From Pyropia yezoensis (Eukaryota; Rhodophyta; Bangiophyceae; Bangiales; Bangiaceae), in NCBI GenBank assembly GCA_009829735.1, contig CM020620.1, positions 26,506,951 to 26,570,950 on the forward strand: a stretch of DNA of 64,000 bases, read 5' to 3'. The notes under the pieces are model-generated. The model was given only the letters and a program-made list of their open reading frames with translations. It made no database searches and was not told where the DNA came from. This document shows positions 54,181-64,000 of this stretch, piece after piece. Position 1 is the first letter of the stretch, and each line of letters opens with the position of its first letter. Position numbers and translations under genes: made by a program.

Positions 54181-55310
54181 GGCCGTCTCGGCGTTCGACC
54201 CGCTGCCCGCCACCACCGCCGTCGTCCCCGCTGGTTGGCCGCCACTCACCCGCCGTCACCTGACCGCCCTCGCCCCGCCAACGCCATCGCCCTCACCGGC
54301 TGGCCGTCGCCCCCCCACCGCCCCCATTCCCGCCTTCGTCTGGCGGTCGCCCCCCCGCCACGTCTGTGGCCGCCGCTGGTCGGTGCCCCTCCGGTGCTGT
54401 CGCCGCCGCCGCTGGCTGGCCGGCGCCCCACCGCGGTTGCTGCTGCCGCCGCCGACGGACTACCACCGCCCCCGCCGCACTGCCACCGCCTTTGCCGGCT
54501 GACCGCCGCCTCGTCACCGCCGCCACCGTCGCTGCGCTCTGGCCGCCGCCTTCCCGTTGCCAGCCCCCCCCCGCCGCCCTCACCGCAGCCACGGGCTGGC
54601 GGCCTCCCCCCACCTGCCGCGGTCGCCGCTAGCGGCTGGCCGCCGCCCTCGCGCCACCACCGCCCCCGCTCGCAGTCGGACGTCGCTGGTCGGCCGCCAC
54701 CTCCCGGCCACCACCGCCACCGCCGCGGCCGCTGCTTGGTGGCCGCCGCCGTCTGGCCGCCGCCCCCGCCGCCGCCGGCTGGCCGCCGCCCCCCCGCTGC
54801 CGCCGCTGCTGCCGCTGCCGCCGCGGGCTTGTGGCCGCCACCCTCCCGCTGCAGCCGCAACCGGTTGTCGTCCGTTCCTTCCCCGCTGCCGCGGTCACCG
54901 CCGCAGCCACCGGCTCATAGCCGCCCCCCCGTCGCTACCGTCGCCACCGCCGCCGCCGGCTTGTTGCCGGCCTCGCCCTTGCCGGCCGGTCGCTTCTCCC
55001 CTGCCGCTGCCGCAGCCGCCGGCACTGCCGGCTGGCCTCCGCCCCACCGCCGCCACCGACGCTGCCGCTGGCTACTCTCCGTCTCTCCGCCTCGCCTTCG
55101 CCGCTATCGCTGCCGCCGCCTGCTGGCGGTCCGCCAACGCCGCCAACGCCATCTTTCGTCGGCCGCTACCCCCTCGCCGCCGCCGCCACCGCGGCGGTCA
55201 CCGGCTGCTGGCCGTTCCCGCGCCGCCGCCGCGGCCAGCCGCCTTGCTCGCGGCTGCCAGCAAGTCGCCGCCCCGCCTCCCCACCGCGGTCGCTGGATGG
55301 CCTACGCTCC
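54181..55310 (+). repeat. Long CCG-rich degenerate repeat block
   Basis: About 1.1 kb built on the recurring motif GGCTGGCCGCCGCC with CACCGCCGCC spacers. All frames on the plus strand are nearly free of stops, giving a 442-codon ORF of Pro/Arg/Ala that I take as compositional. A degenerate minisatellite is the simplest reading. Confidence 0.6.
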
Positions 55311-56098
55311 CCGCAATAAACTTCTCTTTTTCTGGGCATCCCATTGGACGTCGTGTTGTCCGTTTTTGTGGCGCTGCGCGCGCCCATGGCGTCAGCGTGT
55401 AGCAGTTTGCAACCGAGGGTGGTCCAGTACGCTCCCTAGAAGCAAGGTGCCTTTGAGAGCCTCGATGAGGAACTTCTGGTTCTTTGCTCGTACTTCTGAC
55501 TCCACCAGCATTCCCAGCGACCCTTTTTTAGTCGTCCTGGACAGTTTTGGCACTCGTGAGTGACACTTGGTATCGGTGTGTTCGGTCGTTGCTGAGGTTG
55601 TGCATAGTCGTGACATGCCATCACCGTGCTCACCCCGAGGAACACCTGTCCGGACCATTGCTTGGAAAGTGTTTCTAGACACCAAGAAAATGCCGATGAG
55701 AACGCTTTTGTCGTCAGAACCACAAACGCATGACGAGGAAGTCCGTCTTGACGGCCGTTCGGGACCAGCCAGCTGCCAGCCTTTTACAACCGACGAGGTG
55801 GGGGGTGTTCAGCCGGTCTTGACTGTCACGGCTGTAACCACGTGAGCTATCCACACTTCCTTCACGACTTACTCTAACACATATCCTTTATTCAAGGCGT
55901 TTGAGTATACTTAACTCCAGGTCTGCTCGCAAAACTCGGTTGGAAAAGCCCCTAAGTATTGTTAATACTTTCGGGTTTTCCGCTCAGGAGCCGTTTATCA
56001 AAGGTTGCGCCCCCCCCCGAAATCAAACCTTCTCTAAATCGTCCGATGACATAAAAAGGCGGCCTGGAGGCCGTTTGGCACTGGCCAATAGGATTCGT
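55311..56098. other. AT-richer interval, no gene recognised
   Basis: It contrasts with the GC-rich flanks. Short ORFs only. The drop in GC suggests old transposon-derived or intergenic DNA. Confidence 0.4.
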
Positions 56099-56551
56099 AT
56101 TGCAGTTTTCCGAATTTTGTCCCATGTGGACAACAGCAAGAGCATGTGTACAAGAGCAAGGGCCAATCGCATGCTGGTAGCAGAGGGCTTACCAATGGCG
56201 TGCTGCAACACGTCTGTCGGAAGAACCTGATGATTGGCTATGGCCACAACTGCTCTCGCAACGAATGCTGGTTGGTCGAAACACTCTCGTTTTTTCATCG
56301 GATCTCGCCGGTTGGCCCTTTATCTCAGGTCATCTCTGTCAAGAACAGTGCGAAGCGCTCAGCTGGTGCTTGTTCTGCCCTCGAAGTGGTCAGAAATCCC
56401 GAGAGAATCCCCGATCACATTGTTCGTACAACAACGGACCCTCATGCAAAGCAGTCATTGGCCAGAGAGGCAGCATCTGAGTCATATCATTGGTCAAACA
56501 CAGTTTGCTCTTGCTCTTGTCCACATGGGGCAAAATTGGGAGAACTGCAAT
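56099..56551. repeat. 46-bp inverted repeats, 361 bp apart
   Basis: 56099-56144 (ATTGCAGTTTTCCGAATTTTG onward, through CCCATGTGGACAACAGCAAG) is the reverse complement of 56506-56551 with about four mismatches. The layout suggests a foldback or MITE-like relic. No flanking target duplication was identified. Confidence 0.8.
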
Positions 56552-56603
56552 ATCTACCCCTCGCATCTTCCCGATTCTACCCTCGTTCCAGCCCCCGACT
56601 CTG

Positions 56604-56629
56604 CCAATACTGTATCTGTACAGTATTGG
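56604..56629. repeat. 11-bp perfect hairpin
   Basis: CCAATACTGTA and TACAGTATTGG around a 4-nt loop. Confidence 0.85.
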
Positions 56630-56899
56630 GGAGCCACCTCCTGTCAACGTCATGTCATAAAAGCTTTACCAATAAAGTCCCTTCGATACGCCGCAGTATA
56701 CAGATTGACGGCCGGGCAGCACTTCCTCAAATAATTATCATTACGTTCCCGTTCTCACGGAAGCGCAAACGTACAGTACTCGTTTTCGTGGTGTATTCGC
56801 GAGTTATAAAAAGTATATCAGTCTAAGGCCTCTGAAGCCCTCTTGGAACCGTTCGTCCGCGAAAACGTACGTCCGCAAAAATATTTATTTTCATTTTTT

Positions 56900-59800
56900 T
56901 AATACAGTGGGCGTGTCTCGCTGGCAGCTTGTGGTGGTCACCCCGAGCGGTGGTCACCCCGAGCTGCCGTGCCCGAGCTCGTGCTCGCTCTGGCTCGTCG
57001 GCAGGGGGTCCCCTGCAGGCAACGAGATACGCAGGCCGATGGCGTGGGGGGGGGGGGAAGGGGGGGTCACCCCGCCCGAATCACGTGGCAGTATCAAGAA
57101 GAAAAAAGTTCCAGCGCGGCGACGGCAGGCGCGACGGCAGCCGGTACGGGAGGGCCTTGGCCGTCGTGTAGGTGGTCGGCGCGCCGATGGGGCACGGTGC
57201 CAACCCCCATTGATGACACTCGGCGGCGGGAAGGGCAAGCGACGATGGTGACGGCGTTGGTGGCAGAGGTGACGGTGGCGGCGGCGGCGGCGGCGGCGGC
57301 GGTGGCGTTGGTGGCGGCAGCGGCAACGACGGCGGCGGCGGTCTGACGAAAGCAGGGGATGGGCAGGGCAGTCTACCGACGGTGGGCGGCGCTGTGTTGA
57401 CGGCGGAAGGGGCGGGATTGAGTGGGAGGGCTGCTGACCACCCGTGCTCCCCGTTGCTCCCGCCGGTGGTCCCAGGACCGCGGCTGGGCGGACCGGTGAC
57501 GCAGCCGACTGGTCGGCCGTGGCGGGCGGGCAGTGGCACCTCTTCTGGCTTCCTTGGCTGGGAGCAGCCCGCTTACCACAAGGCATCGACGACATCCGTC
57601 AACCCCAAAGGCCCACCTCCGCGTACTCGGCATGGACGGCGTGGAGAGGGACTGGAGGGGGAGAGGGGGGCGAGCAGCGACAGAGATCGCGGCAGCGGCA
57701 GCGGCAGCGCTGGGGACGGGGCCCTCTGGAACTCCGCACCGGAACAGGTGAGCTGCCCTCGGCTGCGGGCGACCTCACGCAGTGCCTCAGACTGCTGCCT
57801 CCTCTGTCTGTTGGCGGCGGGTACCGCCTACTACCCTTCCCCTACCCCGCCACACGGTGGGACGTACCCCCTCTTCGTTAGAGTAAGAAAAGAAAGAACG
57901 AGCGACCAAGATGGCCGGCGCTCCGACCGGTGGTACCACCGGTGGGCGACCGGTGGTACTACCGGTGGGCGTGCCATAACTGACCTCCTCGGGGGCCGAG
58001 GCACCCGCTACTGAGTTTCCCTCTTTTATCTTGTTCGTTTCGGTTGCCGGAGGCGTTGAGTCGGGGGTGGAGTGGGTTTGGGGCAGCGCACGAGCTCCGC
58101 CGAGTGGCCCGCCACGCGACGACGACGGCGGCGGAGGCGACTGCTGGTGGGAGTGGTGGTGGGGGGGGGGGGAGGGGGGGGAGCGTGACGCACGGATCGA
58201 CGCGTCCCCCCCCCGCTTGCTACATACATTGAGGAGAAACGAACAAAGCACTCGTGCGCGACGTGAGCACGGGAGAACGCACGCGCCGCCGGCGCGCGCG
58301 TCGGGGTGGCTGCGGGGCAGGCAGGCAGGCACCCTCGTGGGTACGCCCGCGCGCGTGTGCGCGTGGCCGGCTGGCCGCCGGTGCACCACCCCACACTGGC
58401 GCACTGGCGACGGAGGGTCGGGCGGCGCTCCGCCGGGTGGGGAAGCGGCGACGGCGGGAACTTGGCCGGCTGTCGGCGCCTCGGCGTGGGCACCCCCGCC
58501 GCACGGCGGCGTGCCCCCGCTTCGACGGCGGTTGGTAACGGCGGTGGCTGCCACCCCCACCCCCACACCCCCGCCGCCGTCACCTCCACCTCCCCCGCCG
58601 CCGCCCACCGTCCACTGCCTACCGCCGCCGCCGCCACCGCACCCACCGCCACCGCCGCCGTCCCGATCACGACGGCCGGGGAACAGTGTGGCGCAGCGTC
58701 ACCGTCTGCGGATCCGCATGCGCTGGCCCGTCAGGTGGCGGCGCAGGGTGCCCCCAGCGGCCGCCGCTCTGCTGCCACGGTCTCCGCACCCCTTCCCCAG
58801 TGCCACGGTCTCCGCACCCCCCACCCCAGGCCACCGACCGCTGCGCACCCGCGACAACGACCCCAGCTGAGGGGCCGCTCTGGTAGGGGAGGTGCAGCAG
58901 CCGCCCATTCCAAAACAAGCGCCGCCCCAGCCGCCCGCCCGCCTGCCTGCCCGCCTGCCCACCCGCTACGCCGGCGGCGTGGGGGGGTGGGGGGGGGGGT
59001 GGACCGGGAGAAAACCACCGCCCGCCGGCGGTCTTGCCTCCATGCGAGCGCTCCCGTTCTTTTCCAACAACCCTCCCCTCCCTTCCTCCCTCCCCCCCCT
59101 CCGCCTGCCCTTTATCGGTTGTCCTCACCGCTTCCACCTGCCAACAAAGAAGCCGCACCCATCTCCGACACCCTCCGCCCGGGGGAAGCGGCAGGTACAC
59201 TAGATATGCCCTTCTCCCCCCCCCCCCAGCGCCGTTTACTATGTAGCCTCCCCGCCCCCGGGGTGAACTTGACGACGAGATAACGGCAGCTCGCCCGCCC
59301 CAACCCCGCCCCCGACCGGCTCGCAGGACGGGGCCGTCGGGGGGGATTCTTCACGCCTCTTGTACGGGGCAGATCTGGGAGTGACAAGGCCGCACCCTCT
59401 TGTGAAAAAATACATTTTCCCCCCGTACCGCGCGCGGCTCACGACGGACGAGTCGCAGCACGATGACACGCGCCCCCACAGTTCAGTCGCTTGTCCTTAA
59501 AAGAGGACACGTTATCGAATTCGGTCAGTGGTATGACCAATTTCAGTTGCCGAATGTTGGATGTAGAAGTACCAAAACGAGGACAGCGTATGTATTTCCA
59601 CAGCTCTGAAGAGAGTAGCCAATTATCATGGCGGACGCTCATCGGGGAGGTGGGTGCCAGTCGTCTATTAGATGAGTGCGCCCGCATGGAGGGGCCACTG
59701 GTCGACACGTGCAGGCTCCGCCCCTTCCCGATGAACGGGGGACGCGCAAAAGAAAGGGGGCGTGAGCGCAGGCTGACGGGGGAGCCAGCGCGTCCCCCGC

Positions 59801-60800
59801 GTGACGGTGGCAGGCGCCATGATGGTCCACCCGCCCCAAGCGCTGCGGACCAGAGGTGCGTCACAAGTAGCCCCACCAGTACAGCGTCTGGCCTCAACTC
59901 CTACTGCAGGGCCTGTCGACGATAGCTCTCCTAGCTCGTCTCGGGAAGGAATGCTGCACCCCCCATCCACGCGCCCGCCCTCACGCCCGTCAATCTGTGC
60001 CGCGCGCTGTGCCCCATATATTTCTTCACCGTTGGTGTGTGTACCTTGCCCTCGCGCGGCCCGCCTGTATTGACACGGGCGCGGCACAGCCACGTCGCCC
60101 CGGTTCACGGTCGTGAATGCACCCTCCCGATGCGGACCAGACTGTAACAGCCAATCAAAGGGTGGGCTGGCACTCCCGCAGGGCGGTTCGACCGTGGCGG
60201 TGGCGGCGCCCGGCGGGGGGGGAAGGGCCCCTGCGCCGGGGCGGCGGGGGGTGTGGCGGTTAGATTGGGCAACAGCCTGGATCGTCTTCCCGATACCCTG
60301 CGGTTGAGGCAGTCAGTGGCGCTGGCGCGGGCGGGGTCGCCTCGTGCGCGGGCGGGGTCGTCTCGTGCGGGGCTAGGATGCTTGCCCGGCCTCTGGAGAC
60401 GACCCAGAGGCTTTCACGAACAGACCTCCTGGGTGCGCCCCCGCCCGGCCAGGGCCGCTGCGCAGGGCCGCTGCTCGGCACCAGCGTGCGGCGGCGGTGG
60501 GAGGAGCGCCCAGCTGGGCCGCCGCTTGGACAATCGGGGGCGGGGGAGGGCGGCCTCTTTATCACACCCACTGCCGCGGCTGGGCCGTTGCGCGAGGTCA
60601 CGGAAACCACTGCGTCCCCCGCCGTTGGCCTGGCCTAGACAGCAGTCTTCAGGTCAGCGTCCGGACGCTGCCTATGCGTTGCGCATCCGCCGCATACCGC
60701 AGTCGCTGGGACTCACCGTCGTCGTCACCGCTCCGCCACCTCGCCGGCCTTGCCTTGCTGCTCACCCTTCCCATCGTCCCCCCACCCCACCCCCTCCCCT
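56900..60800. other. 3.9-kb GC-rich interval, no gene supported
   Basis: GGC/CCG blocks, poly-G and poly-C runs (58159-58180, 58980-59000, 59215-59228) and many overlapping compositional ORFs on both strands. I found no conserved motif, consistent splice pair or RNA gene. Small or intron-rich host genes could be hidden. The last few hundred bases probably hold the CTR promoter and 5' UTR. Confidence 0.4.
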
Positions 60801-60806
60801 ACCACG

Positions 60807-61664
60807 ATGGCCAGCATGGCCGGTATGGAGGGCATGGCCGGCATGGAGGGCATGGACATGTCTGGCATGACGCTGGAAATGTTCCTAAACATGCCTGTCG
60901 AAATGCGGGTCACGATGCTGTTCAACATGTTGATGACGATGATGCCTGGGATGCGGGACATGCAGGTACGTGAGAGGGACCGATCTCAAGTCTAGCCTCG
61001 GTGCCCTGCGCATGCCGTCGGTGACCTCTATTGTGTTCGAGCGTTGTGTGAATTCTGTGCGACGCCTGCTGAGCTGTGGCAGGCGGTCCACTCGCAGTCT
61101 CATAGTGTCGAACCGGAAGCGCGGTACTGACCCTGTGAGGCTTCGGCGTGCGTTTTGGCCTGATCCTTCTCATCCTCTCCATGTTCTTTCTTCCCGCAGT
61201 TGATGAGCCCGTTCTTCACATCACGAAAGGGCCAGTTCTTCTGGTTGTTCTCGGGTGCCCGTGTCGAGTCGAACGGGGAGTTTGCTGGTGCCATCATTGG
61301 CTCCTTCCTGTTTGCTGCGCTTGCCACCATTGGCGTGGAGTCTGCGAAGAAGCTGGTGCGCCATGTCATGTCGAGCCGGCGTAACGGCTCGCTTGTGGCG
61401 GCCTTGGTGTCTGGCTTGGCGCACGCGTTTCGCCTGTCTCTCCACTACCTGGCCATGCTCCTGATCATGACCTTTAACGTGTGGGTGTTCCTGGCCGTCG
61501 TGGCGGGCCACGGCTTTGGCTACGCCCTTTACCTCCTGGTTGGGGGCATGTTTGCGAACAAGCATCAGCACGATGATGGGTCGGCGATGGGCTCTGCGGC
61601 CCTGTCGAAAGCCGTTGACTCCTCCTCGGACAGCGACGCGCGGGCCAAAGAGGACTGCTGCTAG
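60807..61664 (+). CDS. CTR: CTR-family copper transporter, two exons, 207 aa
   Basis: CTR proteins are trimeric, three-span transporters that import Cu(I) across plasma or vacuolar membranes. Exon 1 (60807-60965) starts MASMAGMEGMAGMEGMDMSG, a Met-rich segment that typically captures copper. The donor is GTACGT at 60966 and the acceptor CAG at 61197-61199. Exon 2 (61200-61664) begins LMSPFFTSRKGQFFWLFSGA, with the first span after it. LHYLAMLLIMTFNVWVFLAV holds the MxxxM-type Met pair of span 2, and GHGFGYALY gives the GxxxG-type packing of span 3. The C-terminus ends CC, matching the Cys-rich end often seen. Both splice sites keep the frame. The stop is at 61662-61664. It converges with the fumarase gene 593 bp downstream. 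Confidence 0.9.
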
Positions 61665-62257
61665 GCGATTGCCGTCGTACGGTAGTACCTCGACAAGATG
61701 ACCAAACTGATTGGGCGCCGAGACGCGTCACTGAAATGGACCGTGGCGGCGCGTGGCTGACTCCAGGGCATGTCCACATGCGCATTGGTCCTGTGAACGG
61801 GCGGTTGCGGTGGGCGGTGGGAGCCCTCAGTGGCAAGGCTGTGATCGGTACAGTATCACAAGGAGCTCCCGGGATCATGTGTGCCGGCAAGATGGGTCGG
61901 CTGTCGCTCTGAGGGTGTTGCGTGGGCGCCCACAATGTCAACCGAGGTGAGCCAGCAGCCATCTGTATAGACTTCATCGGCGCCATGCGTGAGCGTCGCC
62001 ATTAAAACAGCTGTCACTCAATGCGATCCCGGTCGCGACCTGGTAGCCGGCGAGCATACCTATCATCCAACAGGTGTAGATGGTACGAGCTCTATCAATC
62101 TTCGATTACGTACTGCAGCAGCTCACCGTCATCGTCCAGGTTCCACTCCCCGTGCAGGACACACAACACACCCCTCGAATGAACACGGCCCAGCCCACAC
62201 CACAGCACCCACACAAAAACTTCCTTTTCCATATCACAAAGCCCTTCCGGATGTGAT
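61665..62257. other. Intergenic region between convergent CTR and fumarase
   Basis: 593 bp holding the 3' ends of both genes. No additional gene seen. Confidence 0.6.
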
Positions 62258-63982
62258 CTACTTCTTCGGTCCCAGCATATTCGCCGGGACCACGTGCCGG
62301 TGGAACTCCTCCTCGGTCATGTGCCCGAGCGCCACAGCGGCCTGCACCAGCGTGGTGCCCTCGGCGTGGGCCTTCTTGGCGATCGCGGCGGCCTTGTCAT
62401 ACCCAATCACCGGGTTCAGCGCCGTCACCAGCATGAGACTCTCCCGCAGCAGCGTCGCCACCCGCTCCTCGTTGACCTTGAGGCCTGCCACGCAGTGCAC
62501 CTCAAAAGACCGCGCACTCTCAGCCAACAGCCGGCTCATGTGCAGGACGTTGTGCACCATCATGGGCTTGTACACGTTGAGCTCAAAGTGGCCGTTGCTG
62601 CCACCCACCGTGACGGCCACGGCCTCGCCCATCACCTGCGCACACGCCATCGTCACGGCCTCGCACTGGGTTGGGTTGACCTTACCGGGCATGATGGAGC
62701 TGCCCGGCTCGTTCTCTGGGAGAGCCAGCTCGCCAAGCCCGCAACGGGGCCCGCTGCCCAGCAGCCGGATGTCGTTGGCCACCTTCATCAGCGACACCGC
62801 CGCGCCACTGAGCGACGACGACACCGCAACCAGCGCGTCGTGCGCGGCAAGGGCCTCAAACTTGTTGGGCGCCGGCACAAACGGGAGGCCCGTCAGGCGA
62901 GCCACCTCTGCACTAACGGCGGCGTCAAAGCCCGCGGGTGTGTTGAGGCCCGTCCCGACGGCGGTGCCGCCAATGGCCAGCTCGCAAACCCCAGGGAGCG
63001 TCGCCTTGATGCGTGCTACCGCGGAGCGCAGCTGCGCCACGTAGCCACCAAACTCCTGACCAACCGTCAGCGGCACCGCGTCTTGGCAGTGGGTCCGCCC
63101 AATCTTGATAATGTGCGAAAAGGCGGCGGCCTTGGCGTCCAGCGCGTCGGCCAGGGACGTCAGCGCTGGCAGGGTGATGGTGTGCAGCTCGGTGGCCACC
63201 GCAATGTGCATGGCCGTGGGGAAGGTGTCGTTGGAGGACTGGGACTTGTTCACGTGGTCGTTGGGGTGCACCGGCGCCTTGGAGCCCATGGTGCCGCCCA
63301 TGACCTCGATGGCGCGGTTGCTAATCACCTCGTTGGCGTTCATGTTGGTCTGCGTGCCCGAGCCGGTCTGCCATACGACCAGCGGGAAGTGGTCGTCCAG
63401 AGCGCCCGCCGCCACCTCAGCGGCCGCGCCCTCGATCGCGGTGGCCACCTCGTCGGGCAGGCCGTGCTGCCGGTTGACCGTCGCGGCGGCGCCCTTGAGC
63501 ACCCCAAACGCGCGCACAACGGGCAGGGGCATGCGGTCGGTGGAGCGGCAAATGTCAAAGTTCCCAATGGACCGCTGCGTCTGGGCACCCCAGTAGCGGT
63601 CGCTGGGCACCTCGATGGGGCCAAACGTGTCCGTCTCCACCCGCACCCCACCCGGCGACGCCGCCGCCCCAGGCGACCCGTCGTTGGCGCCCTTCGCGGC
63701 CGACGTCATGGCGCGATGGCCCGCCGCCGCGGCGGCAGCGGCAGAAGCGGCAGCGGCGGCAGGGGCGGCCGCAGCGGCTGGCGCGCCCGCGGCGGCTCGG
63801 CGCAACGGCAGTGCCGACGCAACGGCGAGGCCGCGCACGCCACCAAAAACCGGCCGACCCGCCAGACCCGCCACGCCAGAGGAGAGGCTGGCGGCGGCGC
63901 GGACGCTGCCGCTGCGGGGGACAAGAAAAGACGCGGCGGGCGGGGGGGCCGCGCGGCAGAGCACCCGCGGGAGTAGGCGCAT
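62258..63982 (-). CDS. FUM: Fumarate hydratase class II, probably mitochondrial (574 aa)
   Basis: Interconverts fumarate and malate in the TCA cycle. The core starts at [20 protein letters not shown] and has [50 protein letters not shown] and the superfamily signature [11 protein letters not shown] (plus coordinates about 62671-62703). It ends MLGPKK at the TAG. About 90 residues of Arg/Ala-rich sequence precede the core, typical of a mitochondrial presequence. I take the ATG at 63982 ([15 protein letters not shown]). The frame stays open to the window edge, so an earlier start cannot be excluded. An internal Met at 63709 ([11 protein letters not shown]), just before the core, could give a cytosolic form. 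No intron. Confidence 0.95.
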   Translation of the reverse strand: MRLLPRVLCRAAPPPAASFLVPRSGSVRAAASLSSGVAGLAGRPVFGGVRGLAVASALPLRRAAAGAPAAAAAPAAAAASAAAAAAAGHRAMTSAAKGANDGSPGAAASPGGVRVETDTFGPIEVPSDRYWGAQTQRSIGNFDICRSTDRMPLPVVRAFGVLKGAAATVNRQHGLPDEVATAIEGAAAEVAAGALDDHFPLVVWQTGSGTQTNMNANEVISNRAIEVMGGTMGSKAPVHPNDHVNKSQSSNDTFPTAMHIAVATELHTITLPALTSLADALDAKAAAFSHIIKIGRTHCQDAVPLTVGQEFGGYVAQLRSAVARIKATLPGVCELAIGGTAVGTGLNTPAGFDAAVSAEVARLTGLPFVPAPNKFEALAAHDALVAVSSSLSGAAVSLMKVANDIRLLGSGPRCGLGELALPENEPGSSIMPGKVNPTQCEAVTMACAQVMGEAVAVTVGGSNGHFELNVYKPMMVHNVLHMSRLLAESARSFEVHCVAGLKVNEERVATLLRESLMLVTALNPVIGYDKAAAIAKKAHAEGTTLVQAAVALGHMTEEEFHRHVVPANMLGPKK

Positions 63983-64000
63983 GCCCACCACGCGCGCCAC

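Noticed and set aside
54235..55563. 442-codon Pro/Arg/Ala ORF
   Set aside because: It lies in a degenerate CCG repeat where most plus frames are open; no protein-like segment.
62294..63976. 560-codon plus-strand ORF opposite fumarase
   Set aside because: It is the shadow of the fumarase frame in GC-rich DNA. The minus strand has the catalytic signatures.
1..64000. tRNA or rRNA genes
   Set aside because: I found no cloverleaf-type sequence with T-loop GGTTCGA-like box or rRNA core on either strand; primer-site complements are only tRNA 3' ends.

Overview
The window looks like a GC-rich eukaryotic nuclear contig. It has spliceosomal GT-AG introns in two genes, a mitochondrial-type fumarase presequence, ER lipid and glycosylation genes, long CCG/GGC low-complexity stretches and a dense cluster of LTR retrotransposons. 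A bangiophyte red alga (Porphyra/Pyropia-like) would fit the high GC, few introns and Ala/Gly/Arg-rich protein tails, but this is inference and another GC-rich protist is possible. The first 172 bases are an assembly gap.

Left two thirds (173-41668): a stack of Ty3/gypsy elements, called A to E here, plus part of a CACTA-like DNA transposon. The order of events I read is as follows. A CACTA-type transposase gene (30325-32174, +) was hit by element E (minus strand; 5' LTR about 29830-30324, gag-pol 23770-29619). E was hit by C (14903-23582, minus; two 690-bp LTRs about 99% identical), which landed in E's antisense ORF. E was also hit by A (5' LTR 12813-13352, leader to 12384, gag-pol 3181 down to the gap). 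A was hit by B (about 3180-12383, minus), whose 5' LTR is almost entirely deleted. Element D (32290-41668, plus) is separate and structurally complete, with 470-bp LTRs and a 5-bp target duplication ACTGC.

The most unusual feature is shared by B, C, D and E. Each carries an extra ORF of about 500-650 codons on the opposite strand, between the pol stop and the 3' LTR, converging tail-to-tail with pol (gaps of 41, 82, 111 and 145 bp). The four proteins share a Trp-rich core and related motifs, so they are a family of antisense ORFs (aORFs). I do not recognise any known domain in them. All five gag/pol junctions also show the same -1 frameshift module: a slippery heptamer one codon before the gag stop, a 5-6 nt spacer, and a hairpin. 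Every element is decaying through in-frame stops, frameshifts and deletions; C has lost the RT catalytic core and RNase H.

Right third (41669-64000): host DNA with four recognisable genes: DPM3 (47079-about 47722, +, one intron seen), a large PDAT acyltransferase (48482-51832, -), a two-exon CTR copper transporter (60807-61664, +) and class II fumarase (62258-63982, -). Between them are long GC-rich stretches in which most frames are open by composition, so ORF length is not evidence there. Several tandem and inverted repeats lie in these stretches, among them an 18-bp-arm hairpin, a 4 x 23-bp array, a 151-bp direct repeat and a 46-bp inverted repeat pair.
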